Positions 24,739 through 32,898 of a stretch of DNA of 40,349 nucleotides are shown here, piece after piece. The stretch is from positions 1 to 40,349 of the forward strand of contig CAAFSR010000120.1 of NCBI GenBank assembly GCA_900765705.1, given 5' to 3'. This stretch comes from an uncultured Faecalibacterium sp. (lineage in GTDB: Bacteria > Bacillota > Clostridia > Oscillospirales > Ruminococcaceae). Within the stretch, counting starts at the first letter, position 1. Each line of letters opens with the position of its first letter. The notes beneath the pieces are model-generated. The model ran no database searches, was not told where the DNA came from, and saw only the letters and a program-made list of their open reading frames with translations. The position numbers were made by a program, and so were the translations under genes.

Positions 24739-25914
24739 ATGGTAGCAGGGCATCTGCAAGAAAAAAACAACTTCTATTACATCGTTCTGAGTTACAAGGA
24801 TGAAACCGGAAAGCGAAGGACCAAGTGGGAATCAACGGGCCTTCCGGTCAAGAAAAACAAAAAGAAAGCCGAGGCTCTTTTGCAGGAACGTCGGAGGAAC
24901 TTTATCCCCCCAGTCACTGTAGCCGAAATCCGTTTAGACGAGGACATTCTTTTTGCCGACTTCATGCTGAAATGGCTGGAAGTCACGAAAAGCACGATCC
25001 AGCTCACGACCTACGCAAGCTATCAGGGAATGGTAGAGCACATTATCGTTCCCTATTTCCGCAAACACAGCATCAAGCTGGTAGAGCTGAAAGCCACCGA
25101 TCTACAGGATTTCTACGCCAAGCAGCTGGAGCGGGTCAAGCCAAACACCGTGATCCACTATCACGCAAATATCCACAAAGCTTTGAAGTATGCGGTCAAG
25201 ATCGACCTGATCCCCTCAAACCCGGCAGATAAGGTCGAACGTCCGAAAAAGGACGATTTCAAAGGCAGCTACTACACTGCCGAAGAGATCCACGCCCTGA
25301 CCGAGGCGGCATATGGAACCAAACTGGAGATACCGGTCCTTTTGGCATCCTTCTATGGCCTGCGCCGCAGCGAGGTGCTGGGGCTGAAATGGGATGCCAT
25401 CGACTTTGAAGCCAATACAATGGAGGTCAAACGTATCGTCACACAGGCATCCATTGACGGCAAAAAAGTCCTTGTTCAGGCCGACCGTGCAAAAACCAAA
25501 TCCAGTCTGCGCACCCTGCCTCTGGTGCCGCCCATCCGTGACCGTCTGCTGGAGCTGAAAGGTCAGCAGGAGACCTACCGCCGTCTGTGCCGCAGCAGCT
25601 ACAATCCAGACTATCTCGGCTATCTGTGTGTGGACGAGATCGGGAACATCCTCCGCCCCAATTATGTTTCCGAGCAGTTCCCGAAGCTGCTGGAGAAAAA
25701 CGGTCTGCGCCCCATCCGCTTTCATGATCTGCGCCATAGTTGTGCCAGCCTTCTTCTAGCAAACGGCGTTCCCATGAAGCAGATCCAGGAATGGCTGGGC
25801 CACAGCGACTTCTCCACCACCGCCAACATCTATGCCCACCTGGACTACGCTTCCAAACTTTCTTCTGCACAGGCTATGCTGGAATGTCTGGGCTATGGCA
25901 ATGCATCCGCATGA
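24739..25914 (+). CDS. int: Tyrosine-type site-specific integrase
   Basis: 391 residues. The N-terminal arm-binding part (about 1-55) is basic, the SAM-like core-binding domain is about 70-155, and the catalytic domain about 175-380. Catalytic residues can be placed: Arg209 (YGLRRSEVLGLKW), His329 and Arg332 (FHDLRHSCAS), His355 (EWLGHSDFSTT) and nucleophile Tyr365 (NIYAHLDY). It resembles Tn916/phage-type integrases of Firmicutes. AGGAGG precedes the ATG. It ends 90 bases from the tRNA-Ser fragment at 26004, consistent with that site being its attachment site. Confidence 0.95.
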   Translation: MVAGHLQEKNNFYYIVLSYKDETGKRRTKWESTGLPVKKNKKKAEALLQERRRNFIPPVTVAEIRLDEDILFADFMLKWLEVTKSTIQLTTYASYQGMVEHIIVPYFRKHSIKLVELKATDLQDFYAKQLERVKPNTVIHYHANIHKALKYAVKIDLIPSNPADKVERPKKDDFKGSYYTAEEIHALTEAAYGTKLEIPVLLASFYGLRRSEVLGLKWDAIDFEANTMEVKRIVTQASIDGKKVLVQADRAKTKSSLRTLPLVPPIRDRLLELKGQQETYRRLCRSSYNPDYLGYLCVDEIGNILRPNYVSEQFPKLLEKNGLRPIRFHDLRHSCASLLLANGVPMKQIQEWLGHSDFSTTANIYAHLDYASKLSSAQAMLECLGYGNASA

Positions 25915-26003
25915 TGCCAAGCCCCAAAAAGACAGGGTGCAGCGGGCGCTGTTCCGGCAAAAAAGAATGGACAGACGAATAAAATTCATCTGTCCATTCG
26001 GTT

Positions 26004-26060
26004 TGGCGGAGCAGCAGGGATTTGAACCCTGGCAACCTTACGGTTCTACGAGATTTCGAG
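26004..26060 (-). tRNA. tRNA-Ser(CGA) 3'-half fragment; right attachment site
   Basis: Read leftward: anticodon loop CTCGAAA, variable arm AACC/GGTT, T-arm CAGGGTTCAAATCCCTG, and an acceptor strand ending GCTGCTCCGCCA. Its sequence differs from the fragment at 22300 outside the core, so it was brought by an element and not copied locally. Upstream of the loop (26061 onward) no 5' tRNA half can be made. It lies right after the integrase gene. Confidence 0.65.
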
Positions 26061-26320
26061 TCTTTAAAATTGTTGGATGAAGCTGGTCCCTCGCGGCTGT
26101 CATTGGCAGCTGAGGGTGTTCTTGTAACCTCCAAAAAGGCACGTCACACCGCAATTTGCAGGCAAAAATCAGCCGCTTTTTGCGAAATGACGTTAGAAAA
26201 ATCCTTTTTCACACGGGTCGTCAGCGGCTGCATTTCAGGTGTAGTTGTGTTAGATGTCCGTTAGAATTATGCAGTGCTGCCGTTGCTGTGCCAGCTCACA
26301 GCAGGCTTCCCTGTCTGAAC

Positions 26321-26352
26321 GCAGCGTTTCCCGAAAGCCGGGAGATGCTGCG
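26321..26352 (+). repeat. Inverted repeat in the leader of the DUF6017-type gene
   Basis: GCAGCGTTTCCCG (26321-26333) pairs with CGGGAGATGCTGC (26339-26351) except for two positions, and is followed by TTTTCTCTT. It may be a leader terminator/attenuator or a nick/binding site. The remaining non-coding stretch 26061-26320 shows no coding frame I would trust. Confidence 0.5.
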
Positions 26353-26390
26353 TTTTCTCTTGCCCGCATTGGGCTGAAAGGGAAGCCGCC

Positions 26391-27272
26391 ATGTCAACAT
26401 TCCGCGTCAATAAAAACGTCAACTACACCGTTATGAGCAACCACCACCTGCAGGATAAGAGGCTGTCCCTGAAAGCCAAGGGACTGCTGTCCTATATGCT
26501 CTCCCTGCCGGACGATTGGGATTACAGCCTGAAAGGGCTGACCGTTGGTTGCAAGGATGGTCTGGACAGTGTACGCACCGCTGTTCTGGAACTGGAAGAA
26601 CACGGCTACGTCCGCCGTCAGAAAGTCCGCAATGCCAAAGGGCAGATCATCGACTACGATTATCAGGTCTATGAATCGCCTGTTGAGGACGCTCCTGCCG
26701 TTCCCGGCAAGGAAGGCGGGCCGTCGGACCCGTCCGCATCCAAAAGTCTGAAAAGCCGCATGAAGCCTTGCTCTTCACCATTTTTGGATTTTCCAAATTT
26801 GGCTGAGCCCAATTTGGAAAAGGCAACGCTACAAAATACTAATAAACAAAATACTAAAAGACAAAGTACTAATCTATCAGGGCAGACAGACGAATCCGTA
26901 GATTTTGACCAGATGGAAGCACAGGTGCGGGAGGAGTTTCGGGAACGGCTAGAGATCGACACCCTTGCCCAGCGATACGATCCCGACAAGCTGGAGGAGT
27001 TGCTGGACAACATTGTGGAGATGTACTGTTGTCCACGGCAGACCCAGTATATCGGCAAGCAGCCGCAGACCACCAAAGCCATCCGGCTGCGGCTGGACAA
27101 GCTGACCAGCCAGCACGTGGAGTACATCTTCGATGTGATGTCCAACACGACCCAGCCCATCAAGAACATCATGGCCTATCTGCGCACCACCATCCTGAAC
27201 GCACCTACCACAATGGAGCACTACTATCAGGCGCAGGGCAACTGGCTGACCGCGCAGAGCCGGAAGAAGTGA
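26391..27272 (+). CDS. Helix-turn-helix / DUF6017-type mobile-element protein
   Basis: 293 residues. The N-terminus (about 1-90) is a winged helix like that of replication initiators and RepA-N-type proteins: KGLLSYMLSLPDDWDYSLKGL, VRTAVLELEEHGYVRRQ. A Ser/Asn-rich linker follows. The C-terminal part, with EELLDNIVEMYCC, KAIRLRLDKLTSQHVEYIFD and NIMAYLRTTILNAP, is the DUF6017-like domain found in conjugative and mobilisable elements of clostridia. It probably helps element replication or its control. AAGGGAAG lies before the ATG. Confidence 0.7.
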   Translation: MSTFRVNKNVNYTVMSNHHLQDKRLSLKAKGLLSYMLSLPDDWDYSLKGLTVGCKDGLDSVRTAVLELEEHGYVRRQKVRNAKGQIIDYDYQVYESPVEDAPAVPGKEGGPSDPSASKSLKSRMKPCSSPFLDFPNLAEPNLEKATLQNTNKQNTKRQSTNLSGQTDESVDFDQMEAQVREEFRERLEIDTLAQRYDPDKLEELLDNIVEMYCCPRQTQYIGKQPQTTKAIRLRLDKLTSQHVEYIFDVMSNTTQPIKNIMAYLRTTILNAPTTMEHYYQAQGNWLTAQSRKK

Positions 27273-27327
27273 ACACCGTTTTCCACAAAGGCCACAACAC
27301 ACGTTGAAAATGCAAAGGAGAATTTCC

Positions 27328-27702
27328 ATGAAAAGCACGAACGCCGTCCGCACCGAGATCCATTACGCACAGGTCGGGGAGTATCAGCTGCCACTGCTCA
27401 CCCTGCCGCAGACCGATGATTCCGAACCGCTGGGCAAGTATGGCCGGATGCGGCTGGACTATCTCAAAAATCAGCACCCCGTGCTGTACAACCAGATGCT
27501 GCTGAACGGTACGCTCTGGCCGCATTTGCAGGATGTCCAGAAAACGGCCTGTGCGTGGCTGGAACGCACGATGACCACCCTGTTAGACAAGTACCCCGCG
27601 CCGGACAAAGAGCGCGCACAACTTCTCTGGGTGGCGCACATGAACGAGCTGAAAGCGCAGGCGGAAGAAGTGGTGGTGAGGGAAGTCGTGTATGCAGAAT
27701 GA
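27328..27702 (+). CDS. tnpV: TnpV-like transposon-encoded protein
   Basis: 124 residues from ATG 27328, with AAAGGAG upstream. The sequence GEYQLPLLTLP, GKYGRMRLDYLKNQHPVLYNQM and LWPHLQDVQKTACAWLE is that of the TnpV family, first named in Tn4451-type mobilisable transposons; function unknown. It follows the DUF6017-type gene, a common pairing in these elements, and supports a second mobile element to the right of the tRNA fragment at 26004. Confidence 0.82.
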   Translation: MKSTNAVRTEIHYAQVGEYQLPLLTLPQTDDSEPLGKYGRMRLDYLKNQHPVLYNQMLLNGTLWPHLQDVQKTACAWLERTMTTLLDKYPAPDKERAQLLWVAHMNELKAQAEEVVVREVVYAE

Positions 27703-27793
27703 TTTCTGATAGCATCCGAACGGTATCAAAAGCCGACATTTCAGATTTTATTCTTGATTTTTGCGGAATATTTGCAAATTTCAAAATCAAAAT

Positions 27794-27822
27794 TTGACTT
27801 TCTGCCCAGAATAGAGTACACT
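27794..27822 (+). promoter_or_regulatory. Promoter of the AAA15 ATPase / RloB operon
   Basis: TTGACT (27794-27799), a 17-base spacer and TACACT (27817-27822), about 30 bases before the ATPase start. Confidence 0.6.
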
Positions 27823-27853
27823 GGATTCAGAAAATCATCTGGGAGGAATCGCG

Positions 27854-29038
27854 ATGCTGCTTCAATTTTCAGTCACCAACCACCGCTCCATCAAGGACAC
27901 GGCTATTATCAGCTTGAAAGCATCTACGGATAAAAGTCTGTCTGATTGCCTGATTTCGCCGGACGAGAAGAAACAGCTTGTACCTGTGCTGGCATTGTAC
28001 GGCGCAAATGCAGCCGGGAAGAGCAATGTTCTCCATGCTCTTCTGCTCATGCGGGAAATGGTCTGTGGCCGATATGCCAAGCTGCTGAAGGGCGAGTTCC
28101 TTCCGCAGGAGCCGTTTGCTTTCACCGACCAGCCTACACAGCCGACCAGTTTTGAAGTCATCTATTTTTATGGCGGCATCAAGTATGCCTATGGGTTCTC
28201 GTTTGACAAGTCCAAAGTCCTGACCGAATATCTCTATCACTGGCCCAACGGCCGGGAGGCTATGGTTTTTTCCAGAGAAGGCAATGGTTATCAGTTCCGC
28301 GAGAATATTCAAGAGCAGTTCACGCTTGCTGGACGAACTGCTGAAAACCGCCTTTATCTGTCCAGCTCGAACGAGTGGAACTGCCCCCAGACCGAAAAAG
28401 CGTATCTGTGGTTCTTTGAAAAGCTGACAGGCTTTATGGGAACCGAAATGCGGCTGGATGCTACATTGTCTGCCATTCGGCAGGGCGGCTCTGAAAAGAG
28501 CCGTATCCTGCATGAAATGCTGTATGCAGACCTCGGTATCAAGGACATCCGCATTACAGGCTCCAAGGAAGAGCCTATCATTTCCGCACTGCACACTCTC
28601 GATGCCGAAGATGGCACTTCTAAGGGTTTCTGGCTCCCGTTGGGTCAGGAATCCGTTGGGACACAGCGTTTCTTCTCTCGCATCGGTATGTGGCTTGCGG
28701 CTTTGGAATCCGGGGCTGTGCTGGTCGTAGACGAGATCGAATCCAGTATGCACCCGCTTCTGACCCGACATCTGATCGAGATGGTGCAGGATGCTGCCAT
28801 CAACACGAACCACGCCCAGCTTATCTTCACCACCCATGATATTGGCCTTCTCGACCTGACGTTGCTGCGGCGCGATCAGATCTGGTTTGCAGAAAAGGAT
28901 GAAAAGACCATGCAGACCGATATTTACGCCCTGACCGAGTTTTCTCCCCGGAAAGGCGAGAACATCTCCAAGGGATATTTACAAGGTCGCTATGGTGCGA
29001 TTCCGTTCATTGGAGGGAATGCAGCATGGGCAGAATAA
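27854..29038 (+). CDS. AAA15-family (RloA-like) ATPase
   Basis: 394 residues. N-terminal FSVTNHRSIKDTAIISL is the SMC/RecF-like first strand of AAA15 ABC-type ATPases. Walker A is YGANAAGKSN (50-58). The signature region is FWLPLGQESVGTQRFF, Walker B VLVVDEIESSMHPLLT, and the switch His is in IFTTHDIGLLD. Partnered with RloB, this type of ATPase acts as the sensor of OLD/PARIS-like anti-phage pairs; here that is inference. GGGAGGA precedes the ATG, and the gene overlaps the RloB gene by 13 bases. Confidence 0.88.
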   Translation: MLLQFSVTNHRSIKDTAIISLKASTDKSLSDCLISPDEKKQLVPVLALYGANAAGKSNVLHALLLMREMVCGRYAKLLKGEFLPQEPFAFTDQPTQPTSFEVIYFYGGIKYAYGFSFDKSKVLTEYLYHWPNGREAMVFSREGNGYQFRENIQEQFTLAGRTAENRLYLSSSNEWNCPQTEKAYLWFFEKLTGFMGTEMRLDATLSAIRQGGSEKSRILHEMLYADLGIKDIRITGSKEEPIISALHTLDAEDGTSKGFWLPLGQESVGTQRFFSRIGMWLAALESGAVLVVDEIESSMHPLLTRHLIEMVQDAAINTNHAQLIFTTHDIGLLDLTLLRRDQIWFAEKDEKTMQTDIYALTEFSPRKGENISKGYLQGRYGAIPFIGGNAAWAE

Positions 29039-29664
29039 AAGAGATCAGCCGCAAATCTGTCCACACCAGAAAGCGCAATCCGGTCGTGTATCTTATCTGC
29101 GAGGGCAGCGAAACGGAGATTCGTTATTTTAAGCGTTTCCGCAGTCGAGGATGCAATATTGACATTATCCCGATTTCTTCGCAGTATAAGTCCGCTGACA
29201 GGCTTGTGCAGAAAGCCAAGGCAACGATGGGCAATAATCCATACTACCCGGAAGATGGCGATTCCATCTGGTGTGTGTGTGACCGTGACGATAACTCCAA
29301 CGAAGTTCTTCTGCGTGCCAAACAGTCCGCTCAAAAGGAAGGCTATCATTTGGCCTATTCTAACCCATCTTTCGAGTTGTGGTTCCTGCTGCACTTTGTA
29401 AATCAACAGGCAGAGGTTGAGGATTGTCAGTCATTGATCCGCTTGCTGAAACAGCCGAACAGAATCCCTGATTATGAAAAGAATAAGGATTACTTTGACG
29501 TTTTGAAGCCTTTGCAGGCAACCGCGATTCAGCGAGCGAAAGCTCGTGCAGACCAAGTTCAGAAGCAGGGTCTCGAACCGATTTCACGGCAGAGCAATCC
29601 GTTGACAACGGTTTGGGAACTGGTGGAGTATTTGAACTCCAAGGTTGGAACTGCATCAATTTGA
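29026..29664 (+). CDS. rloB: RloB-family TOPRIM-like protein
   Basis: 212 residues. The acidic motifs of the RloB/OLD-type TOPRIM fold are visible: VVYLICEGSETEIRYFKRF (catalytic Glu), SIWCVCDRDDNSNE (DxD), and the family block YSNPSFELWFLLHF. The N-terminus is basic (SRKSVHTRKR). It likely cleaves nucleic acid under control of the ATPase encoded just upstream. rlo genes were first noted as restriction-linked ORFs, and a type III restriction system lies nearby. It overlaps the ATPase gene, so the two are made together. Confidence 0.88.
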   Translation: MGRIKEISRKSVHTRKRNPVVYLICEGSETEIRYFKRFRSRGCNIDIIPISSQYKSADRLVQKAKATMGNNPYYPEDGDSIWCVCDRDDNSNEVLLRAKQSAQKEGYHLAYSNPSFELWFLLHFVNQQAEVEDCQSLIRLLKQPNRIPDYEKNKDYFDVLKPLQATAIQRAKARADQVQKQGLEPISRQSNPLTTVWELVEYLNSKVGTASI

Positions 29665-29674
29665 AAATATAGCA

Positions 29675-29718
29675 AAACCCACAGGCCAGATTTTATATCC
29701 AGCCGGTGGGCTTTTTTA
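29675..29718. terminator. Terminator after rloB
   Basis: CCCAC (29678-29682) and GGC (29684-29686) pair with GCC (29702-29704) and GTGGG (29706-29710), followed by TTTTTT; AAAA lies on the other side, so it may also serve the convergent operon. The stretch 29719-29839 holds nothing else I can name. Confidence 0.75.
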
Positions 29719-29839
29719 TTTAGGTTCAGTATCTGTTATTTTGCAATCGGAGGTTTTTCTCTACTCAACTCGAAAAGCCTTTCGTGATGGTGCACAATCT
29801 TCCGCTTTGTTATGTATATAAAATTGTGACAACCATACA

Positions 29840-30832
29840 TCATTCGAGAGGAACAAGCTCATTTGTTTTCTTTTCAATGTTTTGGAACATTTTATAATAG
29901 TTATAAATCGCAGCCCTTAAAGATTCACATTTTTCCATATCATATTCATTTGAGCAGTTATCACATTTTCCATCACAAGATGGCACACTTCGATTTTTGA
30001 TGGGATGTAATTTTTGATGGCACTTTCCGTACACCAGCTTAGCATGTGCTAATTTATTTCGTGGTTTAATTAGTTCGTCGTCATATTTTTCCGAAAAATC
30101 ATCTTGAGCAATTGGCCCGTCATCAAAAAACCTCACGATCATTCCCATAAGGGCATAACGGTCTTTATTATCCATTACATACTCTACAGATTGGATTGCT
30201 TTCTTTATAAAAGCTTTTCCTGATTTTTTGTCCAATTCTTGAAAGTTTTTTCCGGATTTGAATTCGGCATTTTCAACGTATTTCTTTGCCGTTTGAACAA
30301 TCTCATCCTGCTGATTCGCATCCAACCTTTCAAATAGTGCTATTGTAGTGGATTGACAAATATAGTCAAACTCAGAAGTGCTATCCATTATCAGTCCTCT
30401 TATATTGGAAATACGATACTCTCGTTTTAGGTTTTTCTTTATAATCTGGTCTATAGTTGAAAACAAGTTTTCTCTTCCAGTCAAAAAGACTCCATCGAGC
30501 TGCTCTTCTGATTTTAAGGCTGTTCGCATTTTCACAAATTCGCTCGAGTAAAAAACAATATCCGTATATATTTTCTTTTCTCTCAGTTCACGTATTACAA
30601 CATCTCCAGTTATTCCTGACAAAGAAAAATCCATAAGAATTAAATCATAAAAATCAAATGTCTCTCCGGTATACTTATCTAATTTCACACTTTTGAATTC
30701 ATCATAGTCACTATAACTTTCAAAATTTACGTCCATGAAATGGTTTTGGACTATACCAGATAATGCCTCTTCCGCCGACTCAATATAATCACTGTCATCA
30801 TCAATCCACAATATTTTGTACGACATATCCAT
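29840..30832 (-). CDS. Receiver-domain protein with HEPN-like and Cys-cluster C-terminus
   Basis: 330 residues from ATG 30832, which lies 16 bases after the GHKL gene stop. Residues about 5-125 form a response-regulator receiver: acidic pair at D11-D13 (WIDDDS), phospho-acceptor D68 (LILMDFSLSG), and the Ser switch in IVFYSSEF. The usual Lys near the end is replaced (VFLTGREN). The C-terminal part is not a known DNA-binding output. It is helical, with R258-N-K-L-A-H263 matching the R-x4-H pattern of HEPN ribonucleases, then cysteines at 271, 286, 290, 293 and 302 that could bind zinc. I infer a phosphorylation-controlled effector; the HEPN reading rests on one motif. Strongly AT-rich, unlike the host genes. 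Confidence 0.72.
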   Translation of the reverse strand: MDMSYKILWIDDDSDYIESAEEALSGIVQNHFMDVNFESYSDYDEFKSVKLDKYTGETFDFYDLILMDFSLSGITGDVVIRELREKKIYTDIVFYSSEFVKMRTALKSEEQLDGVFLTGRENLFSTIDQIIKKNLKREYRISNIRGLIMDSTSEFDYICQSTTIALFERLDANQQDEIVQTAKKYVENAEFKSGKNFQELDKKSGKAFIKKAIQSVEYVMDNKDRYALMGMIVRFFDDGPIAQDDFSEKYDDELIKPRNKLAHAKLVYGKCHQKLHPIKNRSVPSCDGKCDNCSNEYDMEKCESLRAAIYNYYKMFQNIEKKTNELVPLE

Positions 30833-30848
30833 AATATTCACACTTTCT

Positions 30849-32888
30849 TTATGGTAGTTCAACAATAAATTTTGCACCAGATGGCAACTGATTTTCCGCT
30901 TGGATAGTGCCTTTCATTTTTTGAATAACAGTTTTAATATTATATAGGCCTATTCCTGTTCCGCCTGTGTTGCTGAATCCGAACTCAAATATTTCATTTA
31001 AATCAGCTTTTCCGAATCCGTCTCCATCATCCCACAATTCAATGTGAGCTTTTCCGGATACATTCTCCATCATAATATTAAAGTTTCTTGCATGGCTTTT
31101 TTGTGAGTTAGATAAGAAATTATCCCAAATGAGCGAAATGTTCTGTGGTTGAAACTTGATTATATGTTGTCCTGAAATCTTAACTGAAATATGAATATCA
31201 AAATACTGCTGTTGAAGCACATTCATTAGATATTCACTGCAAAAAACAAATAAGTCTTCCTTAATTGAGGCATCTTCAATATTAAATTTAGCTAATGCAC
31301 TATATTTTAGGGAACTTAAAATTTTATCTGTGGCAACCGAAATTGCGCCGAGTTCTCTATAATTTTCAATCCCTATTTTTCTTGCCAATGTTGTCACACT
31401 ATTTCTTATCGTTAAAGCGTTCGTCTTTACCAAGTGAGTCTTTGCCGAGAATGTTTTTTGGTCTTCCGTAATCGCACTAAAAATAGTATGGCTTTGAGCT
31501 TTATATTTTTGAATATTATAAGAAGCAACTTCCAATTTCTTTTCAGTGACACGATTCTTTATCTCCAACTCTTGGCGTGCCGCTTCGGCCGCTTTAAGCG
31601 CAGCCTCATGTTCTTTTTTTATTTTGTCTTCTTCCTCACGAATCTCCTGTCCAACTTTCACACGCTGCACAATCAAAGTAGAAACAATAGGCTTTACTAA
31701 ATCAATTAACAATGCAACACGCTCATCATCTTCAGCAAACCCCTGTCGATTGGATGTCGCAATATCTCCCAAAGAATTATCATCTAGTACATCAAAATTG
31801 ATTTCGCCTTCTATATAATTCGAAAATGCCTGCGTGTTTTTTAAATACGGCATAAAATCCTCGACAGCAAGTTTTTTTCTCACATAAAGTCTTAATTGTG
31901 TGGATTTATATGCCTTGTTTTTCAAAAATAACGGATCATTAACTTGTGCATCATCTTTTTTTATGCTAGCATGAATTCCGATCCATCCGGTTAGGCTATA
32001 TGGAATTTCTTTTTCTGAAAGAGAACCATCCTCTTTAACAAAATGTCGTGTTCCACTGGTATTATAGGTCGATTCATCAATAATAACAGTATGTCTTGGT
32101 TTTCTTCGAACAGCGTCGTCTGCAGATGGAAAATAAACGCTTTCGGCTATTCGACTTTTTATATTCGAGTTACTGTTATCAAAAAGGGCATAGAAATTCC
32201 GAAATGCAATATTTTTAGCTACTTCTTGAAATTCAATTGGCGTATTTTTTTGATACCTAACAGCCAATTCGATTTTTCCGGATATAGAATCCAAAACATA
32301 ATAATCCGAAAGTCTGGCCTTTAACCCTTCAATTGACTGGATTCCTATATTTGTCAGGTCAACATTTTTAAGCTTTATCATCGTTCCAGAAGTAAGCTTA
32401 TCCCAGTATTCTGCCGACAAAACTTCAATTTGAGAAAGATTAACTCTATTTAATGATGGGATCTCGGAATCGCGTTCATTGCTCATATCAAAATACCATG
32501 CCGTTTCTTGTCCGGCAGATTTTGATATGAGATAATATTTACTAGATAAGTATAAAGCTGCAAGCTTTCCAATTCCCTTTCGCCCCATCACTTTATTCTT
32601 TGAAGCTTCATCTAGCGAAAGGTCTTCTCGTTTGTTTTTTCCAATTAAGACATATTTTTCTGCAAGATCTGAATATGTCATTCCAGTGCCATTATCGAAA
32701 ATTTCTATCTCAGAGTTTTTCTTGTCGCTCATGTCAATAAAAATTCGTACACAGGTTGCTTTAGCATCAAGTCCATTGGCAACAAGTTCAGCTATTGCTG
32801 TCCATGGATTTGAATACAAGCCTTTACCTAACAGTTTAAGTGCAAAGTACGAGAAATTGAAAAAGATTTTATCATTGGTATTGTCCAT
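30849..32888 (-). CDS. Protein with two GHKL ATPase domains (MORC/Hsp90-like plus histidine-kinase-like)
   Basis: 679 residues. The N-terminal GHKL ATPase is of the Hsp90/MutL/MORC kind: AIAELVANGLDA (N-box, about 29-40), EIFDNGTGMTYSD (about 62-74), GRKGIGKLAALYLS (about 100-113). A middle beta-rich part is followed by a charged coiled coil (about 417-465) and a helical stretch with His in KAQSHTIFS that could be a phospho-acceptor. Then comes a second, histidine-kinase-type ATPase: IWDNFLSNSQ (about 587), DDGDGFG (about 620), GGTGIGLYNIKTVI (about 642). GAGG precedes ATG 32888. It sits 10 bases after the methyltransferase gene and before the receiver gene, forming an operon. No membrane segment, so it senses something inside the cell. 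Confidence 0.82.
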   Translation of the reverse strand: MDNTNDKIFFNFSYFALKLLGKGLYSNPWTAIAELVANGLDAKATCVRIFIDMSDKKNSEIEIFDNGTGMTYSDLAEKYVLIGKNKREDLSLDEASKNKVMGRKGIGKLAALYLSSKYYLISKSAGQETAWYFDMSNERDSEIPSLNRVNLSQIEVLSAEYWDKLTSGTMIKLKNVDLTNIGIQSIEGLKARLSDYYVLDSISGKIELAVRYQKNTPIEFQEVAKNIAFRNFYALFDNSNSNIKSRIAESVYFPSADDAVRRKPRHTVIIDESTYNTSGTRHFVKEDGSLSEKEIPYSLTGWIGIHASIKKDDAQVNDPLFLKNKAYKSTQLRLYVRKKLAVEDFMPYLKNTQAFSNYIEGEINFDVLDDNSLGDIATSNRQGFAEDDERVALLIDLVKPIVSTLIVQRVKVGQEIREEEDKIKKEHEAALKAAEAARQELEIKNRVTEKKLEVASYNIQKYKAQSHTIFSAITEDQKTFSAKTHLVKTNALTIRNSVTTLARKIGIENYRELGAISVATDKILSSLKYSALAKFNIEDASIKEDLFVFCSEYLMNVLQQQYFDIHISVKISGQHIIKFQPQNISLIWDNFLSNSQKSHARNFNIMMENVSGKAHIELWDDGDGFGKADLNEIFEFGFSNTGGTGIGLYNIKTVIQKMKGTIQAENQLPSGAKFIVELP

Positions 32889-32898
32889 TGATTTTACC

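Larger units (their letters stand above)
22348..26060. mobile_element. Small integrative element bounded by tRNA-Ser cores
   Basis: The interval between two ACTCGAAATC cores (22358-22349 and 26060-26051, minus strand) holds a two-HTH protein, a truncated PtuB-like gene, a MazF toxin, an excisionase-like protein and a tyrosine integrase ending 90 bases from the right core. This is the usual layout of a tRNA-targeting element. No replication or transfer gene is inside, so it is either minimal, satellite-like or decayed. The exact ends are inferred from the core repeat. Confidence 0.6.

Noticed and set aside
31434..32324. Plus-strand frames inside the GHKL gene
   Set aside because: Short, Phe/Ser/Ile-rich and antisense to a gene with clear motifs throughout.
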